Below the pieces are notes generated by a model, which saw nothing but the letters and a program-made list of their open reading frames with translations, had not been told where the DNA came from and made no database searches. Source: Conservatibacter flavescens (GTDB lineage Bacteria > Pseudomonadota > Gammaproteobacteria > Enterobacterales > Pasteurellaceae). From it: 64,000 nt of DNA. A program made the translations under genes and the position numbers. Positions 8,641 through 17,941 of this stretch are shown piece by piece. Where the stretch lies: contig NZ_PHHA01000020.1 in assembly GCF_002795425.1 (NCBI RefSeq), positions 82,134 to 146,133 on the forward strand, in the 5' to 3' direction. Within the stretch, counting starts at the first letter, position 1, and each line of letters begins with the position of its first letter.

Positions 8641-9810
8641 TTATTTCGCACGTTTTTCTAAAATTTCAACCGCAGGTAAAACTTTACCTTCTACAAACTC
8701 TAAGAACGCACCGCCACCTGTTGAGATATAAGAGATTTTATCTGCAATGCCGAATAAATCAATAGCCGCTAAAGTATCGCCACCACCAGCAATAGAGAAT
8801 GCGCCGTTTGCCGTTGCTTCAGCAATTGCTTGAGAAATCACTTCTGTACCTTTACGGAAATTAGGGAACTCAAACACGCCCACCGGACCATTCCAAAGGA
8901 TTGTTTTAGCTGATTTGATAATGTTAGCTAATTCTTCTGCGGATTTATCTCCAATATCGAAAATGGATTCATCAGCCGCAACATCGGTAACGGATTTTTC
9001 GGTAGCAGGTGCTTGATCTGAGAATTCAGTTCCCACTCGAACATCTACAGGCACGGGGATATTGGTTTCTTTGCTCAAACGTTGCGCTTCAGGGATTAAA
9101 TCAGCTTCATATAAAGATTTACCGACATTATGTCCTTGTGCCGCAATGAAAGTATTTGCAATACCACCGCCTACAATTAATTGATCTGCGATTTTAGATA
9201 AGCTGTCTAATACGGTTAATTTTGTTGATACTTTTGACCCACCAACAATAGCAAGCATTGGACGTTGAGGTTCTTTGAGCGCTTTGCCTAATGCCTCTAA
9301 CTCAGCGGCTAATAATGGACCCGCACAAGCGATTGGTGCAAATTGCGCAACCCCATAGGTAGATCCTTCAGCACGGTGCGCGGTACCAAATGCATCCATA
9401 ACAAAAACATCACAAAGTGCGGCGTATTTTTTTGCTAATTCTTCTGCATTTTTCTTTTCGCCTTTATTCACGCGTACATTTTCTAATACGACGATTTCAC
9501 CCGTTTGAACTTCAACGCCATCAAGATAATCTTGTACTAAACGCACAGGCACATCTAAAGCTTCATTTAAATAATCCACAACAGGTTGCAGGGAATCTTC
9601 AGGTTTAAACTCACCTTCAGTTGGGCGACCTAAATGTGAAGTCACCATCACTTTTGCACCTTTTTCAAGGGCTAATTTTAAAGTAGGAATAGTCGCACGA
9701 ATACGCGCATCAGATGTGACTTTACCCTCTTTAACCGGCACATTGAGATCGGCACGAATAAAAACACGTTTACCTGCTAAATCTAAATCGGTCATTTTAA
9801 TTACTGACAT
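8641..9810 (-). CDS. pgk: Phosphoglycerate kinase
   Basis: ATP-forming transfer from 1,3-bisphosphoglycerate in lower glycolysis. 389 residues, typical for bacteria. Motifs: [12 protein letters not shown] at the N-terminus, [10 protein letters not shown] (substrate-binding basic patch), [30 protein letters not shown] and the nucleotide-binding [13 protein letters not shown]. First gene of the pgk-fba pair. The 154 bases upstream, up to the ribonuclease gene, are very AT-rich and would hold its promoter. Confidence 0.97.
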   Translation of the reverse strand: MSVIKMTDLDLAGKRVFIRADLNVPVKEGKVTSDARIRATIPTLKLALEKGAKVMVTSHLGRPTEGEFKPEDSLQPVVDYLNEALDVPVRLVQDYLDGVEVQTGEIVVLENVRVNKGEKKNAEELAKKYAALCDVFVMDAFGTAHRAEGSTYGVAQFAPIACAGPLLAAELEALGKALKEPQRPMLAIVGGSKVSTKLTVLDSLSKIADQLIVGGGIANTFIAAQGHNVGKSLYEADLIPEAQRLSKETNIPVPVDVRVGTEFSDQAPATEKSVTDVAADESIFDIGDKSAEELANIIKSAKTILWNGPVGVFEFPNFRKGTEVISQAIAEATANGAFSIAGGGDTLAAIDLFGIADKISYISTGGGAFLEFVEGKVLPAVEILEKRAK

Positions 9811-9964
9811 AATTTATCCTCTGTGATTGTGAAATTAAATATTAAACTTCTTGCATTATAACCAGTTCTTGTTAAGAAAAAACAGTATTAGATCAAATTA
9901 TTTTCGTTTATTTTTTGATTTATTTTTTCTACAAAAATAACTTGATTAAATTTTATTCTATTTA

Positions 9965-10651
9965 TTAACGGATTCGAGGGCAATCAATCACCGCCCAATC
10001 TAAATCATAGCAAATAAATAGTTCATTACGGCTTGCATTTAAGTTTTTGCCTTGTAGTTGCGAATTGTTTTTCTTCAACCAGTTAAATAATTCTTTGCGA
10101 GATAACTCATAATTTGGCAGCTTTAAAGCATGATAAAGCTCACGCTGCTTATCAAAATAGGTTTTTGCCTCTTTAAACGCACATGCTCCGTGTTTTTCCC
10201 ACTGGCCTTGTAAAAGACGTGCGCTAGGGGATTCTGCCATGTATTGTTCAATTAATTCTTGTGGGAGTGCTTTTAGATCACCTTGGCAAAAACGAGGATG
10301 TTCTGACACTCTGCGAGCTTTGGCATTTTGTGGCCATAAGCCATGAATAACCCAACCAAATTGTTGCGTTTTGCCACATTGATATTCTACTGCTTTTGGC
10401 AATTGGTCATTATTGCGACGACGTTGTTTTTCACAAAAAGCAGGCGACCAAGAAAGCACTAAAGTATAATAATTAGTCGGGGCACGCTTATTTTGCCCGA
10501 TAGGATCGGATTTTAGTGACACATCATAATTGCCTTCAACGGCGGTTTCAACGGCATGTTTTTGCTCTGAAAAATAGTACCAGCCGGCGAGTAATAACAT
10601 AAAAACACAGATAACGAAAAGTGAAAGTTGAGAAATCTGTTTTTGGTTCAT
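9965..10651 (-). CDS. rna: Ribonuclease T2 family protein (ribonuclease I-like)
   Basis: Non-specific periplasmic endoribonuclease of the T2 family, giving 2',3'-cyclic phosphates. The two catalytic boxes are clear: WVIHGLWPQN (CAS I) and WEKHGACAFKE (CAS II), each with its histidine. An N-terminal hydrophobic stretch (about residues 8-26, LFVICVFMLLLAGWYYF) lacks a clear cleavage site and may act as a membrane anchor. 228 residues, shorter than E. coli RNase I (about 268). The C-terminus DWAVIDCPRIR ends just after the last conserved cysteine, so it looks complete. It stands alone, divergent from the ferredoxin gene. Confidence 0.88.
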   Translation of the reverse strand: MNQKQISQLSLFVICVFMLLLAGWYYFSEQKHAVETAVEGNYDVSLKSDPIGQNKRAPTNYYTLVLSWSPAFCEKQRRRNNDQLPKAVEYQCGKTQQFGWVIHGLWPQNAKARRVSEHPRFCQGDLKALPQELIEQYMAESPSARLLQGQWEKHGACAFKEAKTYFDKQRELYHALKLPNYELSRKELFNWLKKNNSQLQGKNLNASRNELFICYDLDWAVIDCPRIR

Positions 10652-10697
10652 TTTACTTTCCTTAATATGAAAGAGAATAATTTTGCCTAATTAATCG

Positions 10698-10726
10698 TTG
10701 GTTTTTCCGCCAACATTCTTTATAAT
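10698..10726 (+). promoter_or_regulatory. Probable sigma-70 promoter for the YfhL ferredoxin
   Basis: TTGGTT (10698-10703), a 17-base spacer and a perfect TATAAT (10721-10726), 45 bases before the ATG at 10772. GGGAG lies 7 bases before the ATG. Confidence 0.6.
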
Positions 10727-10768
10727 GCGCCACTTTTATTGATGACACAATCTCTACGATGGGAGTAA

Positions 10769-11032
<264 letters not shown>

Positions 11033-12058
11033 TTAATGTTGATACCACGTTGCCAATAATACGCCTGCCGCTACTGTCACATTTAACCCGTGCTTGAGTG
11101 GGTTGACAGTAGATAGCGCGACTTGGGTGTCCTGAGGCGCAGCCAGCGCTTCACTTGATGTCTCACTTAATACAAAAACAATTTTATTTTTGAACCGCAC
11201 TTTGGCTAATGATCCCGCTTGTTTGTTATGACTGATATGGACAATTTGGTAGCCCGCTTGTCGTAGTTGTTGTAATGCTATTTCGGTATTTGGCGTTTCC
11301 AATGGGTGTATATATTCCATACCTCCTTCTGCAATGCGTGTAGCAGAGGCGGAATTAAGCAATTCTACATTGTCTACAATGATCCCTTTTACACCATAGA
11401 ATGCGCAGGTACGCACTAATCCCCCAATGTTATAGGCATTGCGTACATTATCTAATAAGACTAAGCAATCTTGTTCTTTGGCGATAGCGAGATAGCCGGA
11501 AAGGGTAAACGGTGTCGGTTTTTTGACAAGCATACAGATACCACCATGATGCTCCGTTCCGCTGACTAAGGTGAGTTCTTTGTTATCAACGACATGATAC
11601 GCTTTTTTATGTTTGGCTAAATAGCTGAATAGATGACCGATTTTATGAGACATCTCTACTGTTGCCCATGCTCGGACGATTGCTTCAGGACGTTGTGAAA
11701 ACAAGGTTAAACACGCATTTTCACCATATACCTTCATTTCTTCTGCGCGATTTTTTCGGATTTTTTCAGGTGCGCGAGGAGACAGTGGACCTGTTTTTTT
11801 CTCGTGTGGTGTGTCTTGGTTGCTTTTGATGTGTACTTGCACGGTTCCTGATTGCCCCGCTTTACGCAGCTGTGTGTTCCATATGGTTTGAGTCACCTCA
11901 GAGGAGGTTTTTTCAGTATATGAAGCAGTCGCTGGTCGCTTTTTATTGTGGGTTGGGCGCGAGGTAGCATGTTTGGAAGTGGGCTTCGCCTCTACATGGC
12001 GCTCCTGAAAGCGCTTATTGTCAGTTGACTGGTGAAAAATGTTTTTTTTATTGTTCAT
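11033..12058 (-). CDS. yfiF: TrmH/SpoU-family RNA 2'-O-methyltransferase (YfiF-like)
   Basis: Probable SAM-dependent RNA ribose methyltransferase. The first 110 or so residues are Lys/Thr/Gln-rich and look disordered. A substrate-binding domain follows (KVYGENACLTLFSQRPEAI). The C-terminal SPOUT domain has motif 1 (LLDNVRNAYNIGGLVRTC), motif 2 (IVFVLSE) and motif 3 (LSTVNPLKHGLNVTVAAG), the knot that holds SAM. 341 residues, like E. coli YfiF (about 345), whose target is not firmly known to me. The uptake sequence at 11194 lies inside the gene. Family is certain, substrate is not. Confidence 0.88.
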   Translation of the reverse strand: MNNKKNIFHQSTDNKRFQERHVEAKPTSKHATSRPTHNKKRPATASYTEKTSSEVTQTIWNTQLRKAGQSGTVQVHIKSNQDTPHEKKTGPLSPRAPEKIRKNRAEEMKVYGENACLTLFSQRPEAIVRAWATVEMSHKIGHLFSYLAKHKKAYHVVDNKELTLVSGTEHHGGICMLVKKPTPFTLSGYLAIAKEQDCLVLLDNVRNAYNIGGLVRTCAFYGVKGIIVDNVELLNSASATRIAEGGMEYIHPLETPNTEIALQQLRQAGYQIVHISHNKQAGSLAKVRFKNKIVFVLSETSSEALAAPQDTQVALSTVNPLKHGLNVTVAAGVLLATWYQH

Positions 12059-12210
12059 AATGCAGATCGGTTAATCACTAGATGGATACTATTATAGCGA
12101 AAAAACCTTATAAATCGCTATTTTTCTCAGAAAATAATGAGAATGACTGTTAAATAGTAGCGATTAATTGTAAACTATCCCTTTTAAAATCCTATGAATT
12201 TTGAATAAAT

Positions 12211-13569
12211 ATGCTAATTAATAAAACCAAAAGAGCACAAAAAAATATCGAAAATCTACCGCACTTAGCGCAAAATGCTGCGAATGTTGAGGTAATTTAT
12301 CGTTCTGTGGACTTTAAGCAACAGATTATTCAGTTAATTCGTCAGGCAAAAAATCGCATTTATATTACAGCACTGTATTGGCAAAACGATGAGGCTGGGC
12401 AGTTAATTCTAGATGAAGTTTATCAAGCAAAAATGAAAAATCCGCAATTAGATGTCAAAATTTTTGTGGATTGGCATCGTGCGCAACGTAATTTGCTTGG
12501 GGCTGAAAAGTCATCGACTAATGCTGATTGGTATTGTGAGGAGCGAATTAAGCATCAACAAGGTCATTTCTTTTTTGGCGTGCCGATTAACACGCGAGAA
12601 GTCTTTGGTGTATTGCATATTAAAGGTTTTATTTTTGATGATACGGTATTATATAGTGGTGCTAGCATTAATAATGTGTATTTGCATCATCAAGATAAAT
12701 ATCGATATGATCGCTACCATAAAATCAAAAATGTCGCTTTAGCAGATAGCATGGTGAATTTTATTGACCATTACCTACAAAATGGTCAAGTGGTTAAAGC
12801 GCTTGATGAAACAGAGCGCCCTACAACGAAAATGCTGCGACCGGCTATTCGAGTATATCGTAAAGAATTGGCGGCACTAGGGCAGTATCATGTGAAAAGT
12901 GCGGTGGATTTTGGCCGAGAATTAACCATTTCGCCCTTATTTGGTCTGGGTCGACATCAGAATCTTTTAAATCGTACAATTGAAGATTTATTTTTATTGG
13001 TACAAAAGAAATTAACAATTTGTACGCCTTATTTTAATTTTCCCCGTTCTCTGAAACAGCGCATTCGTCGCTTATTAAGTCAAGGCAAACAAGTCGAGAT
13101 TATTGTGGGCGATAAAGTTGCAAATGATTTTTATATTCCGCCAGAACAACCATTCAAAATGGCAGACGCATTGCCTTATTTATATGAAAAGAATTTGCGA
13201 GCATTTAGTAAAAAATTTGCTCGGGAAATCACACAAGGCTTGTTGACAATCAGAACTTGGAAAGATGGCGATAATACCTATCACCTTAAAGGTGTTTGGG
13301 TGGATGATAATTATATTTTATTGACGGGTAATAATTTAAATCCACGCGCTTGGCGTTTAGATGCGGAAAATGGGTTGCTCATTCATGATCCAAAAGGAGA
13401 GTTGCATGTTCAATTTGAACAAGAGCTAACATGTATTCGTCAATACACCCAGCAGTTGAAACATTATTCTGAGCTAGAGGAAATGCGACATTATCCACAG
13501 CCAGTACAAAAATTGCTGAAAAAATTTGCCAGAGTAAAAGCTGATGCGTTAGTGAAGATGATTTTATAA
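12211..13569 (+). CDS. pssA: CDP-diacylglycerol--serine O-phosphatidyltransferase
   Basis: Makes phosphatidylserine, the precursor of phosphatidylethanolamine, from CDP-diacylglycerol and serine. Phospholipase-D superfamily form: two HKD motifs, HIKGFIFDDTVLYSGAS (about residue 135) and YHLKGVWVDDNYILLTGNN (about residue 352), each H-x-K-x4-D. 452 residues as in E. coli PssA. No membrane helix, as expected for this peripheral, ribosome-associated form. Uptake sequences at 12258 (near the start) and 12897 lie in the coding region. Monocistronic, followed by a hairpin. Confidence 0.96.
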   Translation: MLINKTKRAQKNIENLPHLAQNAANVEVIYRSVDFKQQIIQLIRQAKNRIYITALYWQNDEAGQLILDEVYQAKMKNPQLDVKIFVDWHRAQRNLLGAEKSSTNADWYCEERIKHQQGHFFFGVPINTREVFGVLHIKGFIFDDTVLYSGASINNVYLHHQDKYRYDRYHKIKNVALADSMVNFIDHYLQNGQVVKALDETERPTTKMLRPAIRVYRKELAALGQYHVKSAVDFGRELTISPLFGLGRHQNLLNRTIEDLFLLVQKKLTICTPYFNFPRSLKQRIRRLLSQGKQVEIIVGDKVANDFYIPPEQPFKMADALPYLYEKNLRAFSKKFAREITQGLLTIRTWKDGDNTYHLKGVWVDDNYILLTGNNLNPRAWRLDAENGLLIHDPKGELHVQFEQELTCIRQYTQQLKHYSELEEMRHYPQPVQKLLKKFARVKADALVKMIL

Positions 13570-13621
13570 TGGGTGAATTCTAGGACTTGCGCTCAAATAA
13601 CGAATAAAAACAACAAAGTTT

Positions 13622-13678
13622 AGACCTCTACTGACAAAGTTAGTTTTGATACTAAGATAGTCAGATAGGTCTTATTTA
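13622..13678 (+). terminator. Interrupted inverted repeat downstream of pssA
   Basis: AGACCT (13622-13627) and CTGAC (13631-13635) pair with GTCAG (13660-13664) and AGGTCT (13667-13672), followed by TATTT. It is probably the pssA terminator, though the loop is long. Confidence 0.5.
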
Positions 13679-13694
13679 TGGGTAAAATCTTTTT

Positions 13695-15005
13695 CTAAAC
13701 CGACCGCACTTTTGATGATTGTGCTTTTAAAAAGCATAGGGCGACGGTCGAAATCAACATGACAAATGCCACTCCAATATATAAACTTTGTTTTTCCCAA
13801 CCATTATCAAGTAGCATGCCTGCCACGGTTGGCGCTAAGATTGCTCCAATACGCCCAACACCAATTGACCAGCCTACACCAGTGCTTCGAATATCTGCCG
13901 CATAAATGGCGGGATTTAATGTGTATAGTCCGCTGATACAGCCGTTCATCAACGCTCCAACTAAGATACCAAATAACATGGCAAGCCATAAAGTTGCGGA
14001 AGATAAAATAAATATGACAGACATCAAGGCTGAGCCAAGGGTAAAGAGGATTAAAACACTACGAGCAGACCAACGACCGGCAAGTAATCCGTATAATAAT
14101 GCACCGGCTGTCCCGCCAAGAGATATCATCATTCCGACAGTAACACTTTGTTCTGTTGTCATGCCTGCTTCTTTTAATAAAGCCGGCGTCCAAGAGCTAA
14201 CGAAATAATAGCTGAACATAATCGCGATAAATGCAAGCCAAATGGATAGGGTTGAGCGTAGATATTGTGGGCTAAATAATTGAGAAATCGGTAATCTTCT
14301 GACAGTTTGCTCAACTTTAGGTGGAAGTGCCCAGTCTCCGACAAATCCCATTTTTGCTGCAATTTTATTCAGCTTGATTTTGGCGTTTTGAGGCTGTTTT
14401 GAGGTTAAGAAGTCAATGGATTCTGGTAGCCAAAAGAGTAAGGCAATAAAACATAATCCGGTTAAAATTGCACCAACTAAATAGACCGAACGCCAACCGT
14501 ACTCAGCTTGTAATACTACCGCAAACATACCACCGAGCATTGCGCCAATACCAAAACCTGCCGCATATACACTGATGGCAAAACTACGCCATTTTTTCGA
14601 GGAATATTCGCTCGTAATGACGTTAGTTCCCACTAATATTCCTCCAACACCCAGTCCAGTAATGACTCGCCAAAAAGCGAGTATTTTGTAATCAGAGACG
14701 AAAGCCGAACCAAACATACCGATAGCAGAAAGCGCGACTGCAAGTAAGAGGAGGGGACGGCGCCCGACTTTATCGGCAAATGGTGCTAAGAACAGGGAAC
14801 CTGCCGTCATACCAAATAAACCGGCACTAAATAAGTATCCTAATTCCACACCGGTTAAACCGAACTCATTACGAATAGCAGTGGCTGTAAAGGCTAGGGC
14901 TAATACGTCAAAGCCATCAAGGAGATTCATGATTGCCGCCATAATGACGATTGCCCATTGGTAGCCACTCATCGGGCTATTATCTATTGTTTCCCTTAAG
15001 TTCAT
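13695..15005 (-). CDS. MFS transporter, aromatic acid:H+ symporter (AAHS) type
   Basis: 436-residue major facilitator with 12 predicted helices. Helix 1 carries NLLDGFDVLALAF, the acidic signature of AAHS carriers. The loop 2-3 motif is ADKVGRRPLLL and helix 4 has WRVITGLGVGG; the equivalent of the second-half loop motif is LLAGRWSARS. Family members take up benzoate-type aromatic acids or cis,cis-muconate, but no aromatic catabolic gene is nearby. The ATG follows the yhhQ stop by 9 bases, and that gap is a GGAGATATT ribosome site, so the two genes are probably translated in tandem. The substrate might therefore relate to queuosine precursors (inference). An uptake sequence lies at the 3' end (13703). 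Confidence 0.85.
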   Translation of the reverse strand: MNLRETIDNSPMSGYQWAIVIMAAIMNLLDGFDVLALAFTATAIRNEFGLTGVELGYLFSAGLFGMTAGSLFLAPFADKVGRRPLLLLAVALSAIGMFGSAFVSDYKILAFWRVITGLGVGGILVGTNVITSEYSSKKWRSFAISVYAAGFGIGAMLGGMFAVVLQAEYGWRSVYLVGAILTGLCFIALLFWLPESIDFLTSKQPQNAKIKLNKIAAKMGFVGDWALPPKVEQTVRRLPISQLFSPQYLRSTLSIWLAFIAIMFSYYFVSSWTPALLKEAGMTTEQSVTVGMMISLGGTAGALLYGLLAGRWSARSVLILFTLGSALMSVIFILSSATLWLAMLFGILVGALMNGCISGLYTLNPAIYAADIRSTGVGWSIGVGRIGAILAPTVAGMLLDNGWEKQSLYIGVAFVMLISTVALCFLKAQSSKVRSV

Positions 15006-15014
15006 AATATCTCC

Positions 15015-15743
15015 TTATTTTATTGAGATCGTTCGCAGGTTCTGGGGAGTAAGCGAACGTAGTTTGCGTAAAATCATATTTAATACGATACCGTAGGCTG
15101 GAACAAATAATAAAATACCCACGAATAATTTAAATAAGTAATCCACAAAGCCGAGACTAAACCAATGTTCTGCCATAAATGGATCACTACTTTGATAAAA
15201 AGCCACACTAAAAAATAAGAACGTATCAGCGGCAGAGCCAAATACCATTGAGCAACTTGGCGCAATCCACCAAGTGTTTAGTTGACGCAGTTTGTTAAAT
15301 ACAAAAACATCTAATAATTGCCCAAACACATAAGCCAAGAAACTCGCTAGGGCAATACGGAAAACGAATAAGTTAAATGTATTTAAGGCATTCATGCCTT
15401 GAAATTGTCCGTCCGCATAAAAGACAGAGAACATATAACTGATAATTAATGCTGGGAACATGACAATAAAAATAATCCAACGAGCGGGATTTGCGCCGAA
15501 AACGCGTACAGTTAAATCTGTCGCTAAAAAGATAAATGGAAAGGTTAATGTGCCCCATGTACTATGAAACTGGAAGTCTGATGCGGCGCCTAATAGGGTT
15601 AATGGTAAGTTTATTTCAAAGGGAATTTGCACAAGATAATTGCTGGCGGCAATAATAAAAATATGAAAAAAACTTAAAATAATTAAAGCACGGCGTTTTT
15701 GCGCGTCGTTAAATAGTGAAAGTTGAGTTTGAACGTTATTCAT
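15015..15743 (-). CDS. yhhQ: YhhQ/VUT-family queuosine precursor (preQ0/preQ1) transporter
   Basis: Inner membrane importer of 7-deazaguanine precursors for queuosine tRNA modification (COG1738). 242 residues with about six hydrophobic segments and the family features FHSTWGTLTFPFIFLATDLTVRVFG (split here as FHSTWGTLTFPF and FLATDLTVRVFG) and CSMVFGSAADTFLFFSVAFY. Its leader contains a preQ1-I-like aptamer overlapping the Shine-Dalgarno, which supports the substrate. The MFS gene follows in the same operon. Confidence 0.9.
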   Translation of the reverse strand: MNNVQTQLSLFNDAQKRRALIILSFFHIFIIAASNYLVQIPFEINLPLTLLGAASDFQFHSTWGTLTFPFIFLATDLTVRVFGANPARWIIFIVMFPALIISYMFSVFYADGQFQGMNALNTFNLFVFRIALASFLAYVFGQLLDVFVFNKLRQLNTWWIAPSCSMVFGSAADTFLFFSVAFYQSSDPFMAEHWFSLGFVDYLFKLFVGILLFVPAYGIVLNMILRKLRSLTPQNLRTISIK

Positions 15744-15748
15744 GCTGT

Positions 15749-15782
15749 ATCCTTTTTGATTGATTGGGGTGAGGGAACCCAG
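15749..15782 (-). promoter_or_regulatory. preQ1-I riboswitch in the yhhQ leader
   Basis: On the minus strand the leader reads CTGGGTTCCCTCACCCCA, then an A-rich tail ending AAAAAGGA just before the yhhQ ATG. Stem P1 is UGGG (15781-15778) with CCCA (15768-15765). The loop starts UUC, as in preQ1-I aptamers. CCU in the loop (15774-15772) can pair with AGG of the Shine-Dalgarno (15753-15751), forming the H-type pseudoknot. The layout closely resembles the Thermoanaerobacter aptamer (CUGGGU...CCCCAG...AAGGG, from memory). Ligand binding would hide the ribosome site, so excess preQ1 would shut off uptake. Confidence 0.82.
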
Positions 15783-15998
15783 TTAAAATGAGCTGTCATC
15801 ATACTGAATTCGGGAAATTATTCAAGGGGAAGAGAATATGAAATTTATTAACTGTCAGTTGAAAATGTTTCAACTAGAAGCCCCTTTATCCATCAAAAAC
15901 TTTCAGTAAACTACTTGCGTATTCATAGCGTGAATTTATGCTTTCTTATTTTGAGGAAGGCAATGGTGATTAAAAATTAGTTAGATAAAGGGACAATT

Positions 15999-16700
15999 AT
16001 GTTACAAGTGAGATATGCGCAAGCGCGCGGACGTGGCAATCCAATGATTGAATGGTTAGACAGTTATCATACATTTTCTTTTGCCGACTATTATGATCCG
16101 CATCATATGCATTTTTCTCATTTGCGTGTGATTAATGAAGATTATATTCAACCAAACAATGGCTTTGGAACACATCCACATGCAGATATGGAAATTTTAA
16201 CTTATGTGTTAAACGGTCGAGTGGCGCATAAAGATAGCATGGGAAATGCGACAGAAATTGCGGCTGGTGAGTTTCAAATTATGAGCGCTGGTACGGGGAT
16301 TTATCACTCTGAAATTAATCCAAGCCACGAAGACGTGTTACACCTTTATCAAATTTGGATTATTCCAAACCAAAAAGGCGTTACCCCTCGCTATGCACAG
16401 GGAAAGTTTCCCGATGAAGAGGGCGCAACGTTGATTTTATCGCCTGAAGGTGAAGATGGTGCATTTAAGATTTATCAGGATATGCGCTTGTGGCGCTGGC
16501 AGCTGAGTAAAGATCAAAGTGCGGTCAAAAATATAGAACTTTCTGAAAGTCGTCGTTATTGGTTACAAGTGGTAAAAGGCAGTTTAAGTGTAAACGGCAT
16601 CGCATTAACCACTTCCGATGCACTTGGAATCAGCAATGAAACAGCGCTAGATATTCAAGTTAGCGAAGATACTGAATTTTTGTTGTTTGATTTGGTATAA
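15999..16700 (+). CDS. yhhW: Pirin-family cupin protein (YhhW-like quercetin dioxygenase family)
   Basis: Two-domain cupin of 233 residues. The metal ligands of the N-terminal cupin are visible in THPHADMEI (two His) and in GTGIYHSEINPS (His and Glu). The family also shows NPMIEWLDSYHTFSFADYYD at the start. E. coli YhhW oxidises quercetin in vitro; the in vivo role is unknown. It stands alone and converges on the GltS-like gene through a shared terminator. The uptake sequence at 16517 encodes part of DQSAVKN. The 255 bases upstream hold the yhhQ leader and the promoter region. Confidence 0.9.
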   Translation: MLQVRYAQARGRGNPMIEWLDSYHTFSFADYYDPHHMHFSHLRVINEDYIQPNNGFGTHPHADMEILTYVLNGRVAHKDSMGNATEIAAGEFQIMSAGTGIYHSEINPSHEDVLHLYQIWIIPNQKGVTPRYAQGKFPDEEGATLILSPEGEDGAFKIYQDMRLWRWQLSKDQSAVKNIELSESRRYWLQVVKGSLSVNGIALTTSDALGISNETALDIQVSEDTEFLLFDLV

Positions 16701-16709
16701 ATTAAAATC

Positions 16710-16733
16710 ATTAAGGGGCATTCACCCCTTAAT
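16710..16733. terminator. Bidirectional terminator between yhhW and the GltS-like gene
   Basis: TTAAGGGG (16711-16718) pairs with CCCCTTAA (16725-16732) around a 6-base loop; AT-rich sequence flanks it on both sides. It is placed between the convergent stops. Confidence 0.8.
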
Positions 16734-16742
16734 TATTGGTAA

Positions 16743-17918
16743 TTATTTAAAATAATCAATAAAGAAAGAAATAATTATCGGATTACAAATATTAATAAAT
16801 ATTACGGTAATAACGGGTAGTACAAACCAAGCATTTGGTGCTGCTCCATGTTTCTCTATGACAACTTTCATATTTGCAAGGGCATTCGGTGTTTGCCCAA
16901 GCCCAACACCACAGTGTCCCGCAGCCATAACCGCAGCTTCATAGTCTTTTCCCATACTACGGAAAGTAATCCAGTATGCCCAAATTGCCATTACAGTTGC
17001 TTGTACAAGCAGAATGACTATCATTGGTAAGGCTAAGTCCACAAGTTTGCTGATATTTAGTGACATTAGGGCGAGGGAGAGGAAAATATTGAGAGAAATA
17101 TTTCCTAAAATATCAATTTCTTTATGTTCTAATTGACCAATGCCTGCATCTGAAAGGTTTCTTAACAACATGCCTCCAAATAGGCAGCCGACAAAATAAG
17201 GGAATTTTAAGCCAGTAAGTAATAGGAGTTCGTGAATATATACTCCAATCATTGAACCTAAGAATATAATTAGAGTTCCTTTGAATAGTTTTTTCTCACT
17301 GAGTTCGTGGAAAGATTCGTTGTTTTCCTGTGTCGAAATTTGTGCACTCGATTTTAGGTTATAGCGTGTGATTAAACGATGGGCAACAGGGCCACCGACT
17401 AAGCTGCCCAGCAATAACCCAAAGGTAGCGGCTGCAATACCTATTGTCGTACCACCTACCGCACCGTATTGTTCTAAAACAGGGCCAAAAGCAGCGGCTG
17501 AACCAATTCCTCCAGACATAGAAATCGATCCCATAGCAATGCCTAATAATGGGTGAATATCCATGACTTCAGATAATCCAATACCGATCAGGTTTTGCAC
17601 GGCTAAGAATGTAACAGCGCCGATAGCTAAGATTGCGCCTTGCTTGCCACTGCGTTTGATCACCTCTAAACTACAAGTAAAGCCTGTACAGGTGAAAAAG
17701 ATATTCATAAAGAAATCTTGTAGAGTCATAGTAAATTTCATTTCTACGCCCATTTTGTGAGCAAAGAAAATGAGTAAGCTACAAATTAACCCTCCAATAA
17801 CTGGGGCTGGGATAAAATAGGTTTGGAGAAATTGAATTTTGCTTTTTAGATAGTTACCAAGGAAAAAGACAAGTGCTGCAATCCCCATTGTTTGAAGTAA
17901 GTCAAAAGTTATTGTCAT
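16743..17918 (-). CDS. GltS-like sodium/glutamate symporter family carrier
   Basis: 391 residues, about ten hydrophobic segments in two inverted halves. The first re-entrant loop is GSISMSGGIGSAAAFGPVLE and the second is AAGHCGVGLGQTPNALANM, matching the GltS pattern of Gly-rich loops. It is clearly different from the second GltS homologue at 60577-61788, whose first loop is TLTGGHGTGVAWAD. The loop substitution (SMSGGIGSAAAF) suggests a changed substrate. It follows the RraA-like aldolase by 23 bases on the same strand, with a divergent LysR regulator, so it may import the substrate of that enzyme (inference). Confidence 0.87.
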   Translation of the reverse strand: MTITFDLLQTMGIAALVFFLGNYLKSKIQFLQTYFIPAPVIGGLICSLLIFFAHKMGVEMKFTMTLQDFFMNIFFTCTGFTCSLEVIKRSGKQGAILAIGAVTFLAVQNLIGIGLSEVMDIHPLLGIAMGSISMSGGIGSAAAFGPVLEQYGAVGGTTIGIAAATFGLLLGSLVGGPVAHRLITRYNLKSSAQISTQENNESFHELSEKKLFKGTLIIFLGSMIGVYIHELLLLTGLKFPYFVGCLFGGMLLRNLSDAGIGQLEHKEIDILGNISLNIFLSLALMSLNISKLVDLALPMIVILLVQATVMAIWAYWITFRSMGKDYEAAVMAAGHCGVGLGQTPNALANMKVVIEKHGAAPNAWFVLPVITVIFINICNPIIISFFIDYFK

Positions 17919-17941
17919 AGTCGTGTCCTTACAGCGTGAGT

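Noticed and set aside
8425..8661. 78-aa plus-strand frame between fba and pgk
   Set aside because: Antisense to the ends of both genes and across the intergenic hairpin; no ribosome site and no family resemblance.
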